Below are positions 48,614 to 58,577 of a stretch of 64,000 bases of DNA, one piece after another. The stretch lies in contig JAQBOV010000050.1 in assembly GCA_028287895.1 (NCBI GenBank), forward strand, positions 37,460 to 101,459. The letters are read 5' to 3'. Under the pieces are notes generated by a model. It had not been told where the DNA came from. It made no database searches and was given only the letters and a program-made list of their open reading frames with translations. The position numbers and the translations under genes are program-made. Each line of letters starts with the position of its first letter. Position 1 is the stretch's first letter. This DNA comes from Mucilaginibacter sp. GTDB lineage: Bacteria > Bacteroidota > Bacteroidia > Sphingobacteriales > Sphingobacteriaceae.

Positions 48614-50170
48614 ATGAAATTATTTATTAAGAAACCGATCAAGCAATTGATGGCTGCAACGGCAGAAACCGAAAAATCACTAAAACGAACATTAGGTGTG
48701 GGATCACTTATTGCCCTGGGTATAGGTGCAATTATCGGCGCGGGTATTTTTGTTCGTACAGCCGCAGCTGCAGGTGAGCATGCCGGACCGGCAGTAACCA
48801 TTTCGTTTATCATTGCCGCTGCCGGTTGCGCGCTGGCGGGTTTATGCTACTCGGAATTTGCCAGTATGATCCCTATCGCGGGATCGGCTTATACCTATTC
48901 CTATGCCACCATGGGCGAATTTATTGCCTGGATAATAGGATGGGATTTGGTACTGGAATATGCTTTGGGGGCAGCTACCGTTTCTATCGGCTGGTCGCAG
49001 TATTTCAATGAATTTTTAAATACCTTTTTTAATGTACACATACCCTATGCGCTCTCGCATTCGTTTTTTGAGACTTCAAATACAACCGCAGGTATGTATG
49101 CTGCAGAGCTTGGTACCCGCGGTATAATCAATTTACCGGCTATCCTGATCCTTTTCCTGTTAACCTTGTTGCTCATACGCGGTACCGCTGAATCAGCGGC
49201 AGTAAACAACGTTATTGTCGTTGTTAAGGTAGCCATTGTGTTAATGATCATCGGATTAGGCTGGCATTTCATCAATCCGGTTTTTCATACTCCTTATTTG
49301 ATTCCTGCCGATGCGGGCAAAGTTGCCGTCAGCACCGGCGTTGTTGATTACGCCAGTACTTTCAATCATGGCTGGCTCGGTGTATTACGCGGGGCGAGTG
49401 TAGTTTTCTTTGCTTTTATCGGCTTTGATGCTGTTTCAACAGCCGCCCAGGAGGCTAAAAATCCGCAAAAGGATATGCCTAAGGGGATATTGATATCGTT
49501 GGTTTTTTGTACTTTATTATATGTGCTTTTCTCACATGTATTAACCGGGTTGGTATCTTATAAGGACTTCCTGATCCAGGGTAAAGAAGCATCAGTTACC
49601 TATGCCATTCAACATGCTATGCCTGGATATAATTGGCTGGCAAATTTTGTTACGGTCGCTATCCTTGCGGGTTTCTCTTCAGTGATCCTGGTGATGCTTT
49701 TGGGGCAAACGCGTGTGTTCTATACCATGAGCACTGACGGACTGATCCCTCCGATATTCTCAAAATTGCATCCGAAATTCCGTACGCCCTATAAATCACA
49801 ATGGTTGTTCTTTGTGTTTGTGTCGCTGTTTGCAGGATTTATTCCGGACAGGATAGTAGGTGATATGGTAAGTATCGGTACTTTGTTCGCATTCGTGCTG
49901 GTATGCCTGGGTATATTTATCCTGCGCCGTACAGATCCGGGTTTGGTAAGACCATTTAAAACCCCGTGGTATATGGTAGTTTGTCCGCTCGGTGCTGCTA
50001 TATGCCTTTGTATGATAGCCAGCGAAGGCTGGGAAAACTGGGCCAGGTTGATTGTTTGGCTTTTAATTGGTTTTTGCATTTATTTCGGATATAGCATCAA
50101 ACGCTCACATGTTAGAAAAGGCGTAGTTGAGCGGGCAGGTGAACCGATAAATCCAAAATTTGTTGAGTAA
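48614..50170 (+). CDS. APC family amino acid permease (CAT/YfnA-like)
   Basis: 518 residues with 12 or more membrane segments. The first block ALGIGAIIGAGIFVRTAAAAGEHAG-type sequence (GIGAIIGAGIFV) marks the cationic amino acid transporter subgroup; FIGFDAVSTAAQEAKNPQKDMP is the conserved loop after segment six. It differs clearly from the other permease at 44.3 kb, so the two are not recent duplicates. Substrate unknown. It is flanked by its own promoter element and terminator. Confidence 0.9.
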   Translation: MKLFIKKPIKQLMAATAETEKSLKRTLGVGSLIALGIGAIIGAGIFVRTAAAAGEHAGPAVTISFIIAAAGCALAGLCYSEFASMIPIAGSAYTYSYATMGEFIAWIIGWDLVLEYALGAATVSIGWSQYFNEFLNTFFNVHIPYALSHSFFETSNTTAGMYAAELGTRGIINLPAILILFLLTLLLIRGTAESAAVNNVIVVVKVAIVLMIIGLGWHFINPVFHTPYLIPADAGKVAVSTGVVDYASTFNHGWLGVLRGASVVFFAFIGFDAVSTAAQEAKNPQKDMPKGILISLVFCTLLYVLFSHVLTGLVSYKDFLIQGKEASVTYAIQHAMPGYNWLANFVTVAILAGFSSVILVMLLGQTRVFYTMSTDGLIPPIFSKLHPKFRTPYKSQWLFFVFVSLFAGFIPDRIVGDMVSIGTLFAFVLVCLGIFILRRTDPGLVRPFKTPWYMVVCPLGAAICLCMIASEGWENWARLIVWLLIGFCIYFGYSIKRSHVRKGVVERAGEPINPKFVE

Positions 50171-50192
50171 AATATGGTGAAGTGAATGCAAG

Positions 50193-50226
50193 AGGCCCCC
50201 GAGCTATGAGCTACGGGGGCCTTTTG
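50193..50226. terminator. Strong hairpin terminator between converging genes
   Basis: AGGCCCCCG pairs perfectly with CGGGGGCCT across a 12-base loop, followed by TTTTGCATTTT on the plus strand. It follows the permease stop by 22 bases and could also stop transcription from the converging kinase operon, although the minus side has no long T run. Confidence 0.85.
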
Positions 50227-50263
50227 CATTTTAGAAATCGGCTGAATAATCAACCTTTAAAGT

Positions 50264-52048
50264 TTAAGAATTCTGTAAAGCAAATTTTATAGTAGTTACA
50301 GCGCCGCGACCTGCGCCATCACTGCTGATATCAAATGAACCGGCATGGCTTTCAACAATCGACCTGCAATTATATAGTCCCAGGCCGGTGCCTTTCTTTT
50401 TAGTGGTATATCCTCTTTCAAAAAAGCGTCTGCTTGTTTCTTTGTCAAAACCCTGGCCGTTATCTATTATTTGTAACTGAATAAATTCATCCGCAGATCC
50501 GAGGGAAACGGTTATGTACTTGTCGGGGCTTTCAAAATCAATGGCTTCCAAACTATTTTTCAGGACATTTAATATCACCTGCATCAGTTTAGTGTGATCG
50601 CCCTTAATAATGTGGCTGCCAGGCTTTATATTCACACTGAGTTTCACCCCTTTTTTATCGAATGCGGCAAAAAGCATCGACCGGCAATCATCAATAATAT
50701 TTGCCAGGTTTACTGGTTTTCTTTCGTGCAGGCCATTATGGCTCCTGACCAACTGGCGCTGTATGTTTAATATCTCCTGTATGTGCGAAACAATGTTTAA
50801 TAACTCAGCAATGGAAGCGCTTACTTCCTTTTGATTATCACCCTGCGTTTTGGCAATGCCATCGGTTATAGTAACCAATGCATTTGCTTTATCAGCGCCT
50901 ATGGCATTGCCTATTAACGTTTGCTGCCCTTTTAAAAATGTGGCTAAATTTCTGATACCCTCGAGGTTGTTATTTTCAATTGTCCGGTTTATTCTTGTTA
51001 AATAGGAGCCGAAACCTACCAGTGCATTGCCAATATCGTGCAGTACTTCTGATGCGATCTCGAATTTGCCTTGTGCGATGGCCTTTTCCAGTTCCTGTTC
51101 TTTCTGCTGAATCAGCTGTTTATTTAAAGTCTTTAATTCTTTTGCTTGCTTGCTTAGTTCCGCTGACTGATGGTTTAACTCTTTGTTTAAGTTATTCAGT
51201 GCTTCTTCTGAACGTTTTCTTTCCGTGATGTTATGCCCTATGCCCAGTATGCGGTTAACTTTGCCATTCTCGTCATAAACAGGCACTTTGGAGGTTGATA
51301 ACCAACACTGCTGACCATTGTTGTCGTAAAAAACTTCTTCTTTATTCAAAATGGCTTCACCTGACTGTAAAACCTCCATGTCATTTTGATATCCTCTTAA
51401 TCCGATTCCATTGGGAAAGAGTTCAAGATCAGTCTTTCCGATAACTTCTGCTTCCGAATTAGCACCGATTGTCGTCACATCGGCTTTATTGGCAATAATT
51501 TTACGGGCCTTCTCATCTTTGATATAGATCGTGCCGGGTAAATTATCAATCAGCGTACGGAGCAATACTCTTTCGCGCTGGATTTCTTCCTGTGCCTGTT
51601 TTTGTTCGGTAATGTCAATATGCGTTCCGATTAAGCTTCCTGCATTTGAGGTATCGCCGGCTTTCAGGAATCCCCCCCTCGAACATATCCATACCCAATT
51701 TCCACTGGCATGCTTCATCCGGAACACACTTTCATACATGCCGTTTGGGTTTTCAACATAATCCATAAAATGGCGCATGGCGGCTGCCTTGTCATCGGGA
51801 TGCAGCAGGTCTGTCCAGGCTTCATTTAAATTTTTGTCCGAAAAATCGTAATCATTTATATTTCTGCCCAGCATAGAAAAATAAATGCTGTTACAGTCAA
51901 GAAAGCCGCTGGCCGGAAAATATTCCCAGGCCCCGGTATTGGAGGTGGCGAGCAATTCCCTGTATTTTTTTGTGGTTGCTTCTAAATCATCAAACTGCTG
52001 TTGAGTTGAATAATCTGTCGCTTTGTTTTTTAAAACAGCATCTGCCAT
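50264..52048 (-). CDS. Soluble PAS-PAS sensor histidine kinase
   Basis: 594 residues, no signal peptide and no membrane segment. PAS domain 1 with PAC (about 31-148, ending IDITEQKQ) and PAS domain 2 (about 162-276, ending HNITERKRSEE) are followed by a coiled coil (280-330). The phosphoacceptor candidate is H337 in IASEVLHDIGNALVGFG, an H-box of the HDIxN type rather than HDLRTP. The ATPase domain has the N box VILNVLKNSLEAI, G1 DNGQGF and G2 KKGTGLGLYN. It follows the receiver-kinase gene by 34 bases and is presumably cotranscribed and functionally linked with it. Signal unknown. Confidence 0.88.
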   Translation of the reverse strand: MADAVLKNKATDYSTQQQFDDLEATTKKYRELLATSNTGAWEYFPASGFLDCNSIYFSMLGRNINDYDFSDKNLNEAWTDLLHPDDKAAAMRHFMDYVENPNGMYESVFRMKHASGNWVWICSRGGFLKAGDTSNAGSLIGTHIDITEQKQAQEEIQRERVLLRTLIDNLPGTIYIKDEKARKIIANKADVTTIGANSEAEVIGKTDLELFPNGIGLRGYQNDMEVLQSGEAILNKEEVFYDNNGQQCWLSTSKVPVYDENGKVNRILGIGHNITERKRSEEALNNLNKELNHQSAELSKQAKELKTLNKQLIQQKEQELEKAIAQGKFEIASEVLHDIGNALVGFGSYLTRINRTIENNNLEGIRNLATFLKGQQTLIGNAIGADKANALVTITDGIAKTQGDNQKEVSASIAELLNIVSHIQEILNIQRQLVRSHNGLHERKPVNLANIIDDCRSMLFAAFDKKGVKLSVNIKPGSHIIKGDHTKLMQVILNVLKNSLEAIDFESPDKYITVSLGSADEFIQLQIIDNGQGFDKETSRRFFERGYTTKKKGTGLGLYNCRSIVESHAGSFDISSDGAGRGAVTTIKFALQNS

Positions 52049-52082
52049 GAAGAATGCATTAGGTTAAGTACAATATCTGATA

Positions 52083-53645
52083 TTATAATGGTAGTGTGAT
52101 GGTAAATACGGCGCCTTTATTGTTGGTGGCAGTTATGTTACCACCATGTGCATTAACATATTGTTTTACGATGGCTAATCCCAGGCCGGTACCGTTATAC
52201 TTATCTTTAGTCACAAAGGGCTCAAAAAGGGAACTCAATATCGCCTGCGGAATTCCGGACCCGTTGTCGCGGATAGTCAACATCAGGTTTTTATCCTGTA
52301 TGGCAGTTATGATGTTGATCTCGGCATTTGCTGTTTTACGGTCAGCAAGCACGTCCACTGAATTATTTATCAGATTACTGATCACCCTTCTGAGTTTACT
52401 TTCATCGCCGGAAACAATTATAGTTCCGGAAATATGGGTATTGACCCTGATATTTGCCCAGCCATCGCGGCTTTGTGCCTGTTTTATTGCCTCATCGATC
52501 ACCTTATTTAAATTGACCGGCCTTTTTTGTACCGGTATTTCTTTAAGGAAGTCTAAAAAGTCTTCAAATATTCCGGACGCCTGTTCAGCCGATTGGTCAA
52601 TCATATCGATCAACTCATTTTTTTCACCTTCTTCACGCATCATATCGGTCATTACCTTGATATTTTTTATAGGGGTACGCAGGTCATGCATTACCATACC
52701 AATTACCTGGCCCACTGCGGATAGTTTTTCTTTTTGAATCAGCTTTTCCTGTAATTCGGCATTACGTATGGCTTGGGCGGCATTTTGTACAAACAGGGTT
52801 AAAAGGTACATTTTTTCCGTCTTTAACTTTTCTTGTTTCTGAAGTACAGCAAAAACGTAGTAATTTTCTAAACGGGCCAGTACAAGTTCATCCAACTGTT
52901 TGACCTCATCTTTTCCCATTTTTGTATTTCTAACCCGCGCCGTCAGTTCATCCAAATCCACTTTTTCTTCAACTGCACCTATTGACAATATTTTCTCATA
53001 ATTGAGGTCCTTGTCCAGTTTGCCGATAAGGGCCATATCGGTATCCAACGAACCGGCAAGTTGTTCCAATATATTTTTGAGCAATGAATTCAGCTGATTT
53101 TTACTTAAACCAATAGAGGAAATGGACTCAATCAGTTTTTCGAGATTGCGAAGCTTATTATAATCGGTAACCGCTTTTGTTGCTAATTGAATGATCTCCT
53201 CGGGGGCATATGGTTTACAATGATAGCCAACGTTTTGCCCGGCCTGCTCTATTATTTCATCAATAGAGCGGTCGCTATAGGCTGTTACAAAGATAATTTC
53301 GGCTTTAGCGTCATATTTTCTTATCTCTACAGCCGTTTCGAGCCCGTTCCAGCCGGGCATACGCATGTCCAGAAAAATTACGGCATACGGGCGACCATGC
53401 TCAACTGCTTTTTGAACTTTTTTAACTCCCTCCATTCCGTTGGAGGCTTTATCAACTGTGAAAACAGGAATACATTTTGTACTGGTAAGCAACGTAGGTT
53501 TCGGGCTTCCAAATAATATATCAAAGGCACTATCAATGTTTTCCTGCTCCTCAGATTGCCCCCGGGGTATCAGGATGTCTTCAATATTATCTCTTACCAT
53601 TTCTTCGTCGTCAATCACCAGTACGGACGTATTTACTTCATTCAT
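52083..53645 (-). CDS. Receiver domain-histidine kinase hybrid with extended receiver
   Basis: 520 residues, soluble. The N-terminal receiver has acidic D12-D13, phosphoacceptor D93 in FLDMRMPG, T121 and K144. About 35 extra residues between the first helix and the second strand (roughly 28-63, including IDSAFDILFGSPKP) make it far longer than a standard receiver. A GAF-like region (about 180-300) precedes the H box with H320 in MVMHDLRTPIKN and a full ATPase domain (NLINNS, DNGSGIP, GTGLGLAIVK). The frame starts at a TTG at 53654, but the ATG at 53645 is preferred. First gene of the two-kinase operon; no DNA-binding output domain is encoded in it. Confidence 0.87.
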   Translation of the reverse strand: MNEVNTSVLVIDDEEMVRDNIEDILIPRGQSEEQENIDSAFDILFGSPKPTLLTSTKCIPVFTVDKASNGMEGVKKVQKAVEHGRPYAVIFLDMRMPGWNGLETAVEIRKYDAKAEIIFVTAYSDRSIDEIIEQAGQNVGYHCKPYAPEEIIQLATKAVTDYNKLRNLEKLIESISSIGLSKNQLNSLLKNILEQLAGSLDTDMALIGKLDKDLNYEKILSIGAVEEKVDLDELTARVRNTKMGKDEVKQLDELVLARLENYYVFAVLQKQEKLKTEKMYLLTLFVQNAAQAIRNAELQEKLIQKEKLSAVGQVIGMVMHDLRTPIKNIKVMTDMMREEGEKNELIDMIDQSAEQASGIFEDFLDFLKEIPVQKRPVNLNKVIDEAIKQAQSRDGWANIRVNTHISGTIIVSGDESKLRRVISNLINNSVDVLADRKTANAEINIITAIQDKNLMLTIRDNGSGIPQAILSSLFEPFVTKDKYNGTGLGLAIVKQYVNAHGGNITATNNKGAVFTITLPL

Positions 53646-53810
53646 GGTTTGCAAGGGGTTTAGTCTCAGTAGCTTTTACGTTGGACGAGGTTTAAGGTTT
53701 CGATTCGGATACATTATTATCATATATCATAAGCGTGAAAAAAACGTGTTTGCGGACACATAATTCCCTGTTGCGGATAATGATCTGTTTTATCGCATAA
53801 TATATTTTAA

Positions 53811-53818
53811 TAGCTTTG
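53811..53818 (+). promoter_or_regulatory. Probable -7 element of marC
   Basis: TAGCTTTG matches TAnnTTTG and lies 32 bases before the ATG. The expected -33 position reads TGTTTT rather than TTG. Confidence 0.45.
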
Positions 53819-53850
53819 CCTTAAGCGTCCGTTCACATAAAACCAGACCT

Positions 53851-54420
53851 ATGCATCCGTTTATTTTAAAAGAGATCATATCGGTAACCATGATCCTGTT
53901 TGCTATTATTGATATATTGGGAGCCATACCGGTAATTATTGAAATGCGGCAGCGTGCCGGGCATATCCAGTCAGAAAAAGCATCTGTAGCAGTGTTGATC
54001 CTAATGGTCGGATTTTTATTTGCAGGGAATGAACTACTGGATATTATCGGGCTGGATATACAATCATTCGCAATAGCAGGCTCATTGGTAATATTCTTTA
54101 TCGCTATGGAGATGATACTTGGAATAAAAGTCTTTAAAGAAGAAATGCCCGAAACGGTATCCATCGTCCCACTGGCTTTCCCACTGATAGCGGGCGCCGG
54201 AACCATGACCACCCTGCTCTCGCTCAAATCACAATATCAGACCCAGAATATTCTTGTAGGAATTGTATTGAATACCCTTTTTGTGTACCTGGTTCTTAAA
54301 AATGTGAAATGGCTGGAGAAACTTTTTGGAGTAACAGGTCTCAGTATTCTAAGAAAAGCTTTTGGGATAATATTATTGGCGATAGCAATAAAGTTGTTCA
54401 GGAGTAATACCCACTTGTAG
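53851..54420 (+). CDS. MarC family membrane protein
   Basis: 189 residues with six membrane segments. Typical MarC positions are FAIIDILGAIPVIIEM near the start and PLAFPLIAGAGTMTTLLSL near the middle. Despite the family name, a role in antibiotic resistance was not confirmed for E. coli MarC, and the function is unknown. It is divergent from the kinase operon. Confidence 0.88.
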   Translation: MHPFILKEIISVTMILFAIIDILGAIPVIIEMRQRAGHIQSEKASVAVLILMVGFLFAGNELLDIIGLDIQSFAIAGSLVIFFIAMEMILGIKVFKEEMPETVSIVPLAFPLIAGAGTMTTLLSLKSQYQTQNILVGIVLNTLFVYLVLKNVKWLEKLFGVTGLSILRKAFGIILLAIAIKLFRSNTHL

Positions 54421-54514
54421 ATGTCAGGATGATGAATGTAAAGAATGGAATGGTTTTCCAGGGAACGGACAATTGACCTTTTTTAATAAATATGCGCAGG
54501 CTTGCACCAAATTT

Positions 54515-55678
54515 TCAAATCTTTACAAGTCGGCAGACAAACATCGTATCCGCTTTATTCTTATAACCCTTCAATACAGTTTGCTTGTCAACCTTCATCC
54601 CCAACTCTTTTACCATAAAATCAATAGCCTCTTCATTCTCCGCTTTAAATGCCGAGCAGGTGATATAGATAAGCGGTTTGCCGGGCTTAAGATATTTGAC
54701 CACGTTGCTGGCTATGCTTTGCTGAAGGCGCTGAAAGAACTCTATTTTTTGAGGCTGAAACTGGCTGATCATCTCCGGTGTTCGCCCCCAGGTGCCCGAG
54801 CCGCTGCACGGCGCATCCAGGATAATACCATCAAATTCATAATTATGCAATTCCGGGTCGACATTTTTAGTCAGATCGAGCAGCTTTTTTTGGTATTTGA
54901 TCAGCCCGGCTTGTTGGAAACGTTCATCGAGATTGGCCAGGATGGATTCGCGGATATCCGATACCACCAGTTTTAGATCCGGTTGCTGCTCGTGCAGTAA
55001 TAAACTCTTGCCTCCCGAAGCTGCACAGGCATCCCACCAGGCTTCCCAGCGCTGCGGTTTGAAGTACTGGGCGGTTTGTTGTGAGGACAGGTCCTGCACT
55101 TCGAACCAGTTTTGCTGCGCGAAAATAGTTTCCAGTCGTGTGCCATTGGGCAGGGCCAGGCAGCCGTTGCCTTCATCCTTAAATACGACGCTTTCTTTGG
55201 TCAACAGCGTTTTTACATGCTGATCGAAACTTTTCCTTACCCGTATAAAAAGATCAGGCTGAATAAAGATCGACTTCAAAAAAGCTTCTTTATCAATGCC
55301 CTCCGAAAGGTCAGCCGACCAGGGGAATACATCGGCTAGTTTAAAAGCCGGATAAGCGGTTTTAACCAGTTTTAACTTTTCGTCAATATCAAAACCTATA
55401 CACAATGCCCATTCGGGTTTAAAGTGCTGTAAAAACGAATTGATTTGTGAGTTGCATAAAAACTCGGCGACCATAAGTCGTTCTTCTGTGGGTGTATTAA
55501 ACAGCGCCTTGCCCAGGCGGAAGTAATTATAAATAAGCCGGTTGGCAACCTTTCTGTCGGTTGAGCCCATCTGCTTATTCTGGCGGTAAAAGCCAGGCAA
55601 AAACTTACTTAACGGTGTTTCGGCAGGGTAATTACCCAAAATTCGCTGAAACGTTTTAAGCTGGTTTAATGCCTTCAT
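54515..55678 (-). CDS. RsmB/NOP family RNA cytosine-C5 methyltransferase
   Basis: SAM-dependent RNA m5C methyltransferase, 387 residues. An N-terminal NusB-like helical part precedes the Rossmann domain with SGGKSLLLHEQ (SAM binding). The two catalytic cysteines are in LDAPCSGSGTWGRTPE and ITCSAFKAENEEAI. The family usually targets 16S rRNA C967, but a specific target cannot be read from the sequence. Its start overlaps the preceding lipoprotein gene by 4 bases. Confidence 0.88.
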   Translation of the reverse strand: MKALNQLKTFQRILGNYPAETPLSKFLPGFYRQNKQMGSTDRKVANRLIYNYFRLGKALFNTPTEERLMVAEFLCNSQINSFLQHFKPEWALCIGFDIDEKLKLVKTAYPAFKLADVFPWSADLSEGIDKEAFLKSIFIQPDLFIRVRKSFDQHVKTLLTKESVVFKDEGNGCLALPNGTRLETIFAQQNWFEVQDLSSQQTAQYFKPQRWEAWWDACAASGGKSLLLHEQQPDLKLVVSDIRESILANLDERFQQAGLIKYQKKLLDLTKNVDPELHNYEFDGIILDAPCSGSGTWGRTPEMISQFQPQKIEFFQRLQQSIASNVVKYLKPGKPLIYITCSAFKAENEEAIDFMVKELGMKVDKQTVLKGYKNKADTMFVCRLVKI

Positions 55679-56931
55679 TCTATCTTTCTTAACTCAAAAT
55701 TATTGTATTGCAGTATGTTTACATGCGTATTGACCCAGCCCAGTCCCGGTTTTTTTACAAAGCGGTACTGATTAAGCAGGCCACTGAAATTGTTTTTGTC
55801 CAGCTTTTTCAGGCCATCTGTATTTTCTCCAAGCAGACTCCCGAAATACATACCCTCATCAAAACCCATCAGGGCATAGTGGGAAGGCTCTGCATGATAG
55901 ATTTTGCGATAGTTACGGATAAAAGCAATTACTGCCGGCGACTTATAATCAACCCTGTCAGTGGCCGTAATATGCGTTTTCAGCCTTTGTAAAATATCGG
56001 GTTTAAGATAGGTAAATTTTGCCCAGCTGGGATGCCCGAACAGGGTAATTGGATACTTTTTTGCCAGCGTGTCCAGCGAGTGTAAGGTAACCATCAAAAA
56101 AGGCTGATTGGTTGCAGGGATTACTATTATATTCTCATCGGTAAAAGAAAGCTGCGGGATCAATCCATTTAATTGCCCGCGAATAATGGTTGGGGTGATT
56201 ACCCTGATTTTGTGTTTGCTCAAACTATCGATGCCTTTTTTTAAAGGGACTATAAAATTATTTTCCTCGCTGAAACCAGACTTCAGGATAAATACCTTTT
56301 GGGGTTTGTAATGATCAGCGATAAATTGCGCGATCGCCCACGCATGGTACTCAAGCGGAGTAGCCACGGTTACCAGGTCGGCGTCTTTAACAGTTGAAGG
56401 CGAAGCAGGCGAAAGCGGTGACACGGTAGGGATTACTTTACCCGTACCGGCTAATACGCTTGTAAAGGCCTGCAGATCATCCGGAAACACCGGGCCTACG
56501 ATTAGGTTGCTGGTCCTTATAGCCGGGGTATAGGCAAGGTTGCGTGCTTCTGAAGGCTGACCTTTGGTATCATATACCTGCAACTTATAATTATATCCAT
56601 GGCTGGTAAGTGAATCAAGTGCGAGCTTAAAACCGTGGTAATAGTCAAGCGACATGTTGGCATTAGCCAAAGTTGCCGGGGTATATTGCATACCCGCATT
56701 CAAATTATCCAGGTTGAAGGGTAGCAGCATGGATATGGCCGAAGCCCTTGCTGCTACGGACTTTTCAGCCGTTTTTTCAGCCTCCTTTTCAGCAATAGGG
56801 TTTTCAGTTTTTACACTTGTCGAAGCTGGGCGCACCTTTGGCGAACAGGCCGCCGCCAGTATTGCTATACCAACAAAAAACAGCCACCTATTCCCACTCA
56901 ATGGTGGCAGGCGGTTTCGAACTGATGTCAT
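55675..56931 (-). CDS. Lipoprotein with periplasmic-binding-protein (type 1) fold
   Basis: 418 residues. A signal sequence ends in the lipobox ILAAAC. A Lys/Glu/Ala-rich linker follows and then a domain resembling branched-chain amino acid receptors or LpoA-type PBP1-fold proteins ([37 protein letters not shown]). No ABC permease is nearby. An accessory role to peptidoglycan synthesis, as for LpoA, is possible but unproven. The ATG at 56931 makes it overlap guaA by 44 bases; a TTG at 56901 would shorten the overlap to 14 bases and give a more usual signal peptide. Confidence 0.72.
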   Translation of the reverse strand: MTSVRNRLPPLSGNRWLFFVGIAILAAACSPKVRPASTSVKTENPIAEKEAEKTAEKSVAARASAISMLLPFNLDNLNAGMQYTPATLANANMSLDYYHGFKLALDSLTSHGYNYKLQVYDTKGQPSEARNLAYTPAIRTSNLIVGPVFPDDLQAFTSVLAGTGKVIPTVSPLSPASPSTVKDADLVTVATPLEYHAWAIAQFIADHYKPQKVFILKSGFSEENNFIVPLKKGIDSLSKHKIRVITPTIIRGQLNGLIPQLSFTDENIIVIPATNQPFLMVTLHSLDTLAKKYPITLFGHPSWAKFTYLKPDILQRLKTHITATDRVDYKSPAVIAFIRNYRKIYHAEPSHYALMGFDEGMYFGSLLGENTDGLKKLDKNNFSGLLNQYRFVKKPGLGWVNTHVNILQYNNFELRKIE

Positions 56932-58417
56932 ATACTACCCGGTTAATTCCTTTTACGTTGTTAATGATCTCGTTTGAGATTTTAGCCAGCAGGTCATAGG
57001 GGAGGTGGCACCAGTCAGCGGTCATACCGTCTAATGATTCCACTGCGCGCAGGCAGATCACGTTCTCATAAGTACGCTCATCGCCCATTACACCTACGGA
57101 TTGTACCGGCAGAAAGATGGAGCCGGCCTGCCAAACTTTATCATAAACACCGGCCGACCGCAAATTGTTGATATAAATTGCATCGGCTTCCTGTAATATT
57201 TGTACTTTTTGCGGGGTTACTTCGCCCAATATCCTGATAGCCAGTCCAGGTCCCGGAAAAGGGTGCCGGCCTAAAATTTGCTGATCGATGCCCAAAGCTT
57301 TACCAACTTTGCGCACTTCGTCTTTAAATAAGGTATTTAAAGGCTCCACAATTTTCAGTTTCATAAAGTCGGGTAGCCCCCCCACATTATGGTGTGATTT
57401 GATGGTTGCCGACGGGCCTTTCACTGATACCGATTCGATTACATCGGGATAGATCGTGCCCTGCCCAAGCCAGCTCACGTCCTTTACTTCATGCGCGGCA
57501 TCGTCAAATACTTCAATGAAAACCCGGCCAATAGCCTTGCGCTTTTTCTCAGGATCTGTCAATCCGGCAAGCGCGTCATAAAAACGTTGTTTAGCGTCGA
57601 CGCCTTTTATGTTCAGGCCCATATGCTTATAAGAGTCCAGAACGGATTCGAACTCGTCTTTGCGCAACAGGCCATTATCTACAAATATACAATGCAGGTT
57701 TTTGCCGATAGCATGGTGCAGCAATACTGCCGCTACCGATGAGTCCACACCGCCCGAAAGGCCCAGTACAACCTTGTCGTTACCTATTTTTTCTTTCAGA
57801 GCAGCTACTGTTGTTTCAACGAATGAATCAGGTGTCCAGTCCTGGGCACAGCGGCAAATATCTACCAAAAAGTTTTGCAGCAATTGTCTGCCGTCAATAC
57901 TATGGGTTACTTCGGGGTGGAACTGTATGCCGTAGGTTTGCGTACCCTTTACATGGTATGCGGCCACCTTTACAGTATCGGTACTGGCTATGATCTCGAA
58001 GTTATCGCCAATGCTGGCAATAGTATCCGCATGGGACATCCACACTTGTGAACCTTCGGGAACGAGCTTAAACAGCGGGCTTTTACCATCAATATATTGC
58101 AGATTAGCCCTGCCGTATTCGCGGGTGCTTGACGGTAATACTTCGCCGCCATTAAAGTGTGCAATATGCTGTGCGCCGTAACAAACCCCAAGAATGGGCA
58201 GATTTCCATGAAATTTGGCAAAATCAAAATGCGGTGCGTCTTGCTGACGTACGGAATAAGGACTGCCTGAAAGGATAATGCCTTTTACAGTGTTGTCGAT
58301 CTCGGGAAAGTGGTTGAAGGGGTGTATCTCACAATAGATATTAAGCTCCCTGACACGGCGCGCTATCAATTGGGTAAACTGCGAGCCGAAGTCTAGAATG
58401 AGGATTTTTTCTTGCAT
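56888..58417 (-). CDS. guaA: GMP synthase (glutamine-hydrolysing)
   Basis: Converts XMP to GMP in the cytosol using glutamine and ATP. The N-terminal glutamine amidotransferase has nucleophile Cys79 in [12 protein letters not shown] and the His/Glu pair in [11 protein letters not shown]. The ATP pyrophosphatase domain has the P-loop [11 protein letters not shown], and the C-terminal dimerisation domain ends PPATIEWE, the universal GuaA terminus. The ATG at 58417 gives 509 residues, the normal length; the frame extends to 58528 without homology. Confidence 0.97.
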   Translation of the reverse strand: MQEKILILDFGSQFTQLIARRVRELNIYCEIHPFNHFPEIDNTVKGIILSGSPYSVRQQDAPHFDFAKFHGNLPILGVCYGAQHIAHFNGGEVLPSSTREYGRANLQYIDGKSPLFKLVPEGSQVWMSHADTIASIGDNFEIIASTDTVKVAAYHVKGTQTYGIQFHPEVTHSIDGRQLLQNFLVDICRCAQDWTPDSFVETTVAALKEKIGNDKVVLGLSGGVDSSVAAVLLHHAIGKNLHCIFVDNGLLRKDEFESVLDSYKHMGLNIKGVDAKQRFYDALAGLTDPEKKRKAIGRVFIEVFDDAAHEVKDVSWLGQGTIYPDVIESVSVKGPSATIKSHHNVGGLPDFMKLKIVEPLNTLFKDEVRKVGKALGIDQQILGRHPFPGPGLAIRILGEVTPQKVQILQEADAIYINNLRSAGVYDKVWQAGSIFLPVQSVGVMGDERTYENVICLRAVESLDGMTADWCHLPYDLLAKISNEIINNVKGINRVVYDISSKPPATIEWE

Positions 58418-58466
58418 GGGCAAAGATAGGCTTTTTTGTTGAAAGGTTGGCAGGGGAGGATTGAAA

Positions 58467-58496
58467 AGTTGTCCCGTTGTAAAGTTGGAATGTTGG
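58467..58496. repeat. GTTG-phased intergenic words (copy 2)
   Basis: AGTTGTCCCGTTGTAAAGTT continues GGAATGTTGG; GTTG recurs every 8-11 bases. It agrees with 9279-9300 at about 20 of 25 positions. It lies between the diverging guaA promoter side and the VOC gene end, outside coding sequence. Confidence 0.35.
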
Positions 58497-58577
58497 TTGC
58501 AGATCAGTTCAGCGGCGATGGCTTTCAAACCTATTGCTTGTCATTTTCTTTAAATAATGGTCGTTACGGGGCGTTTA

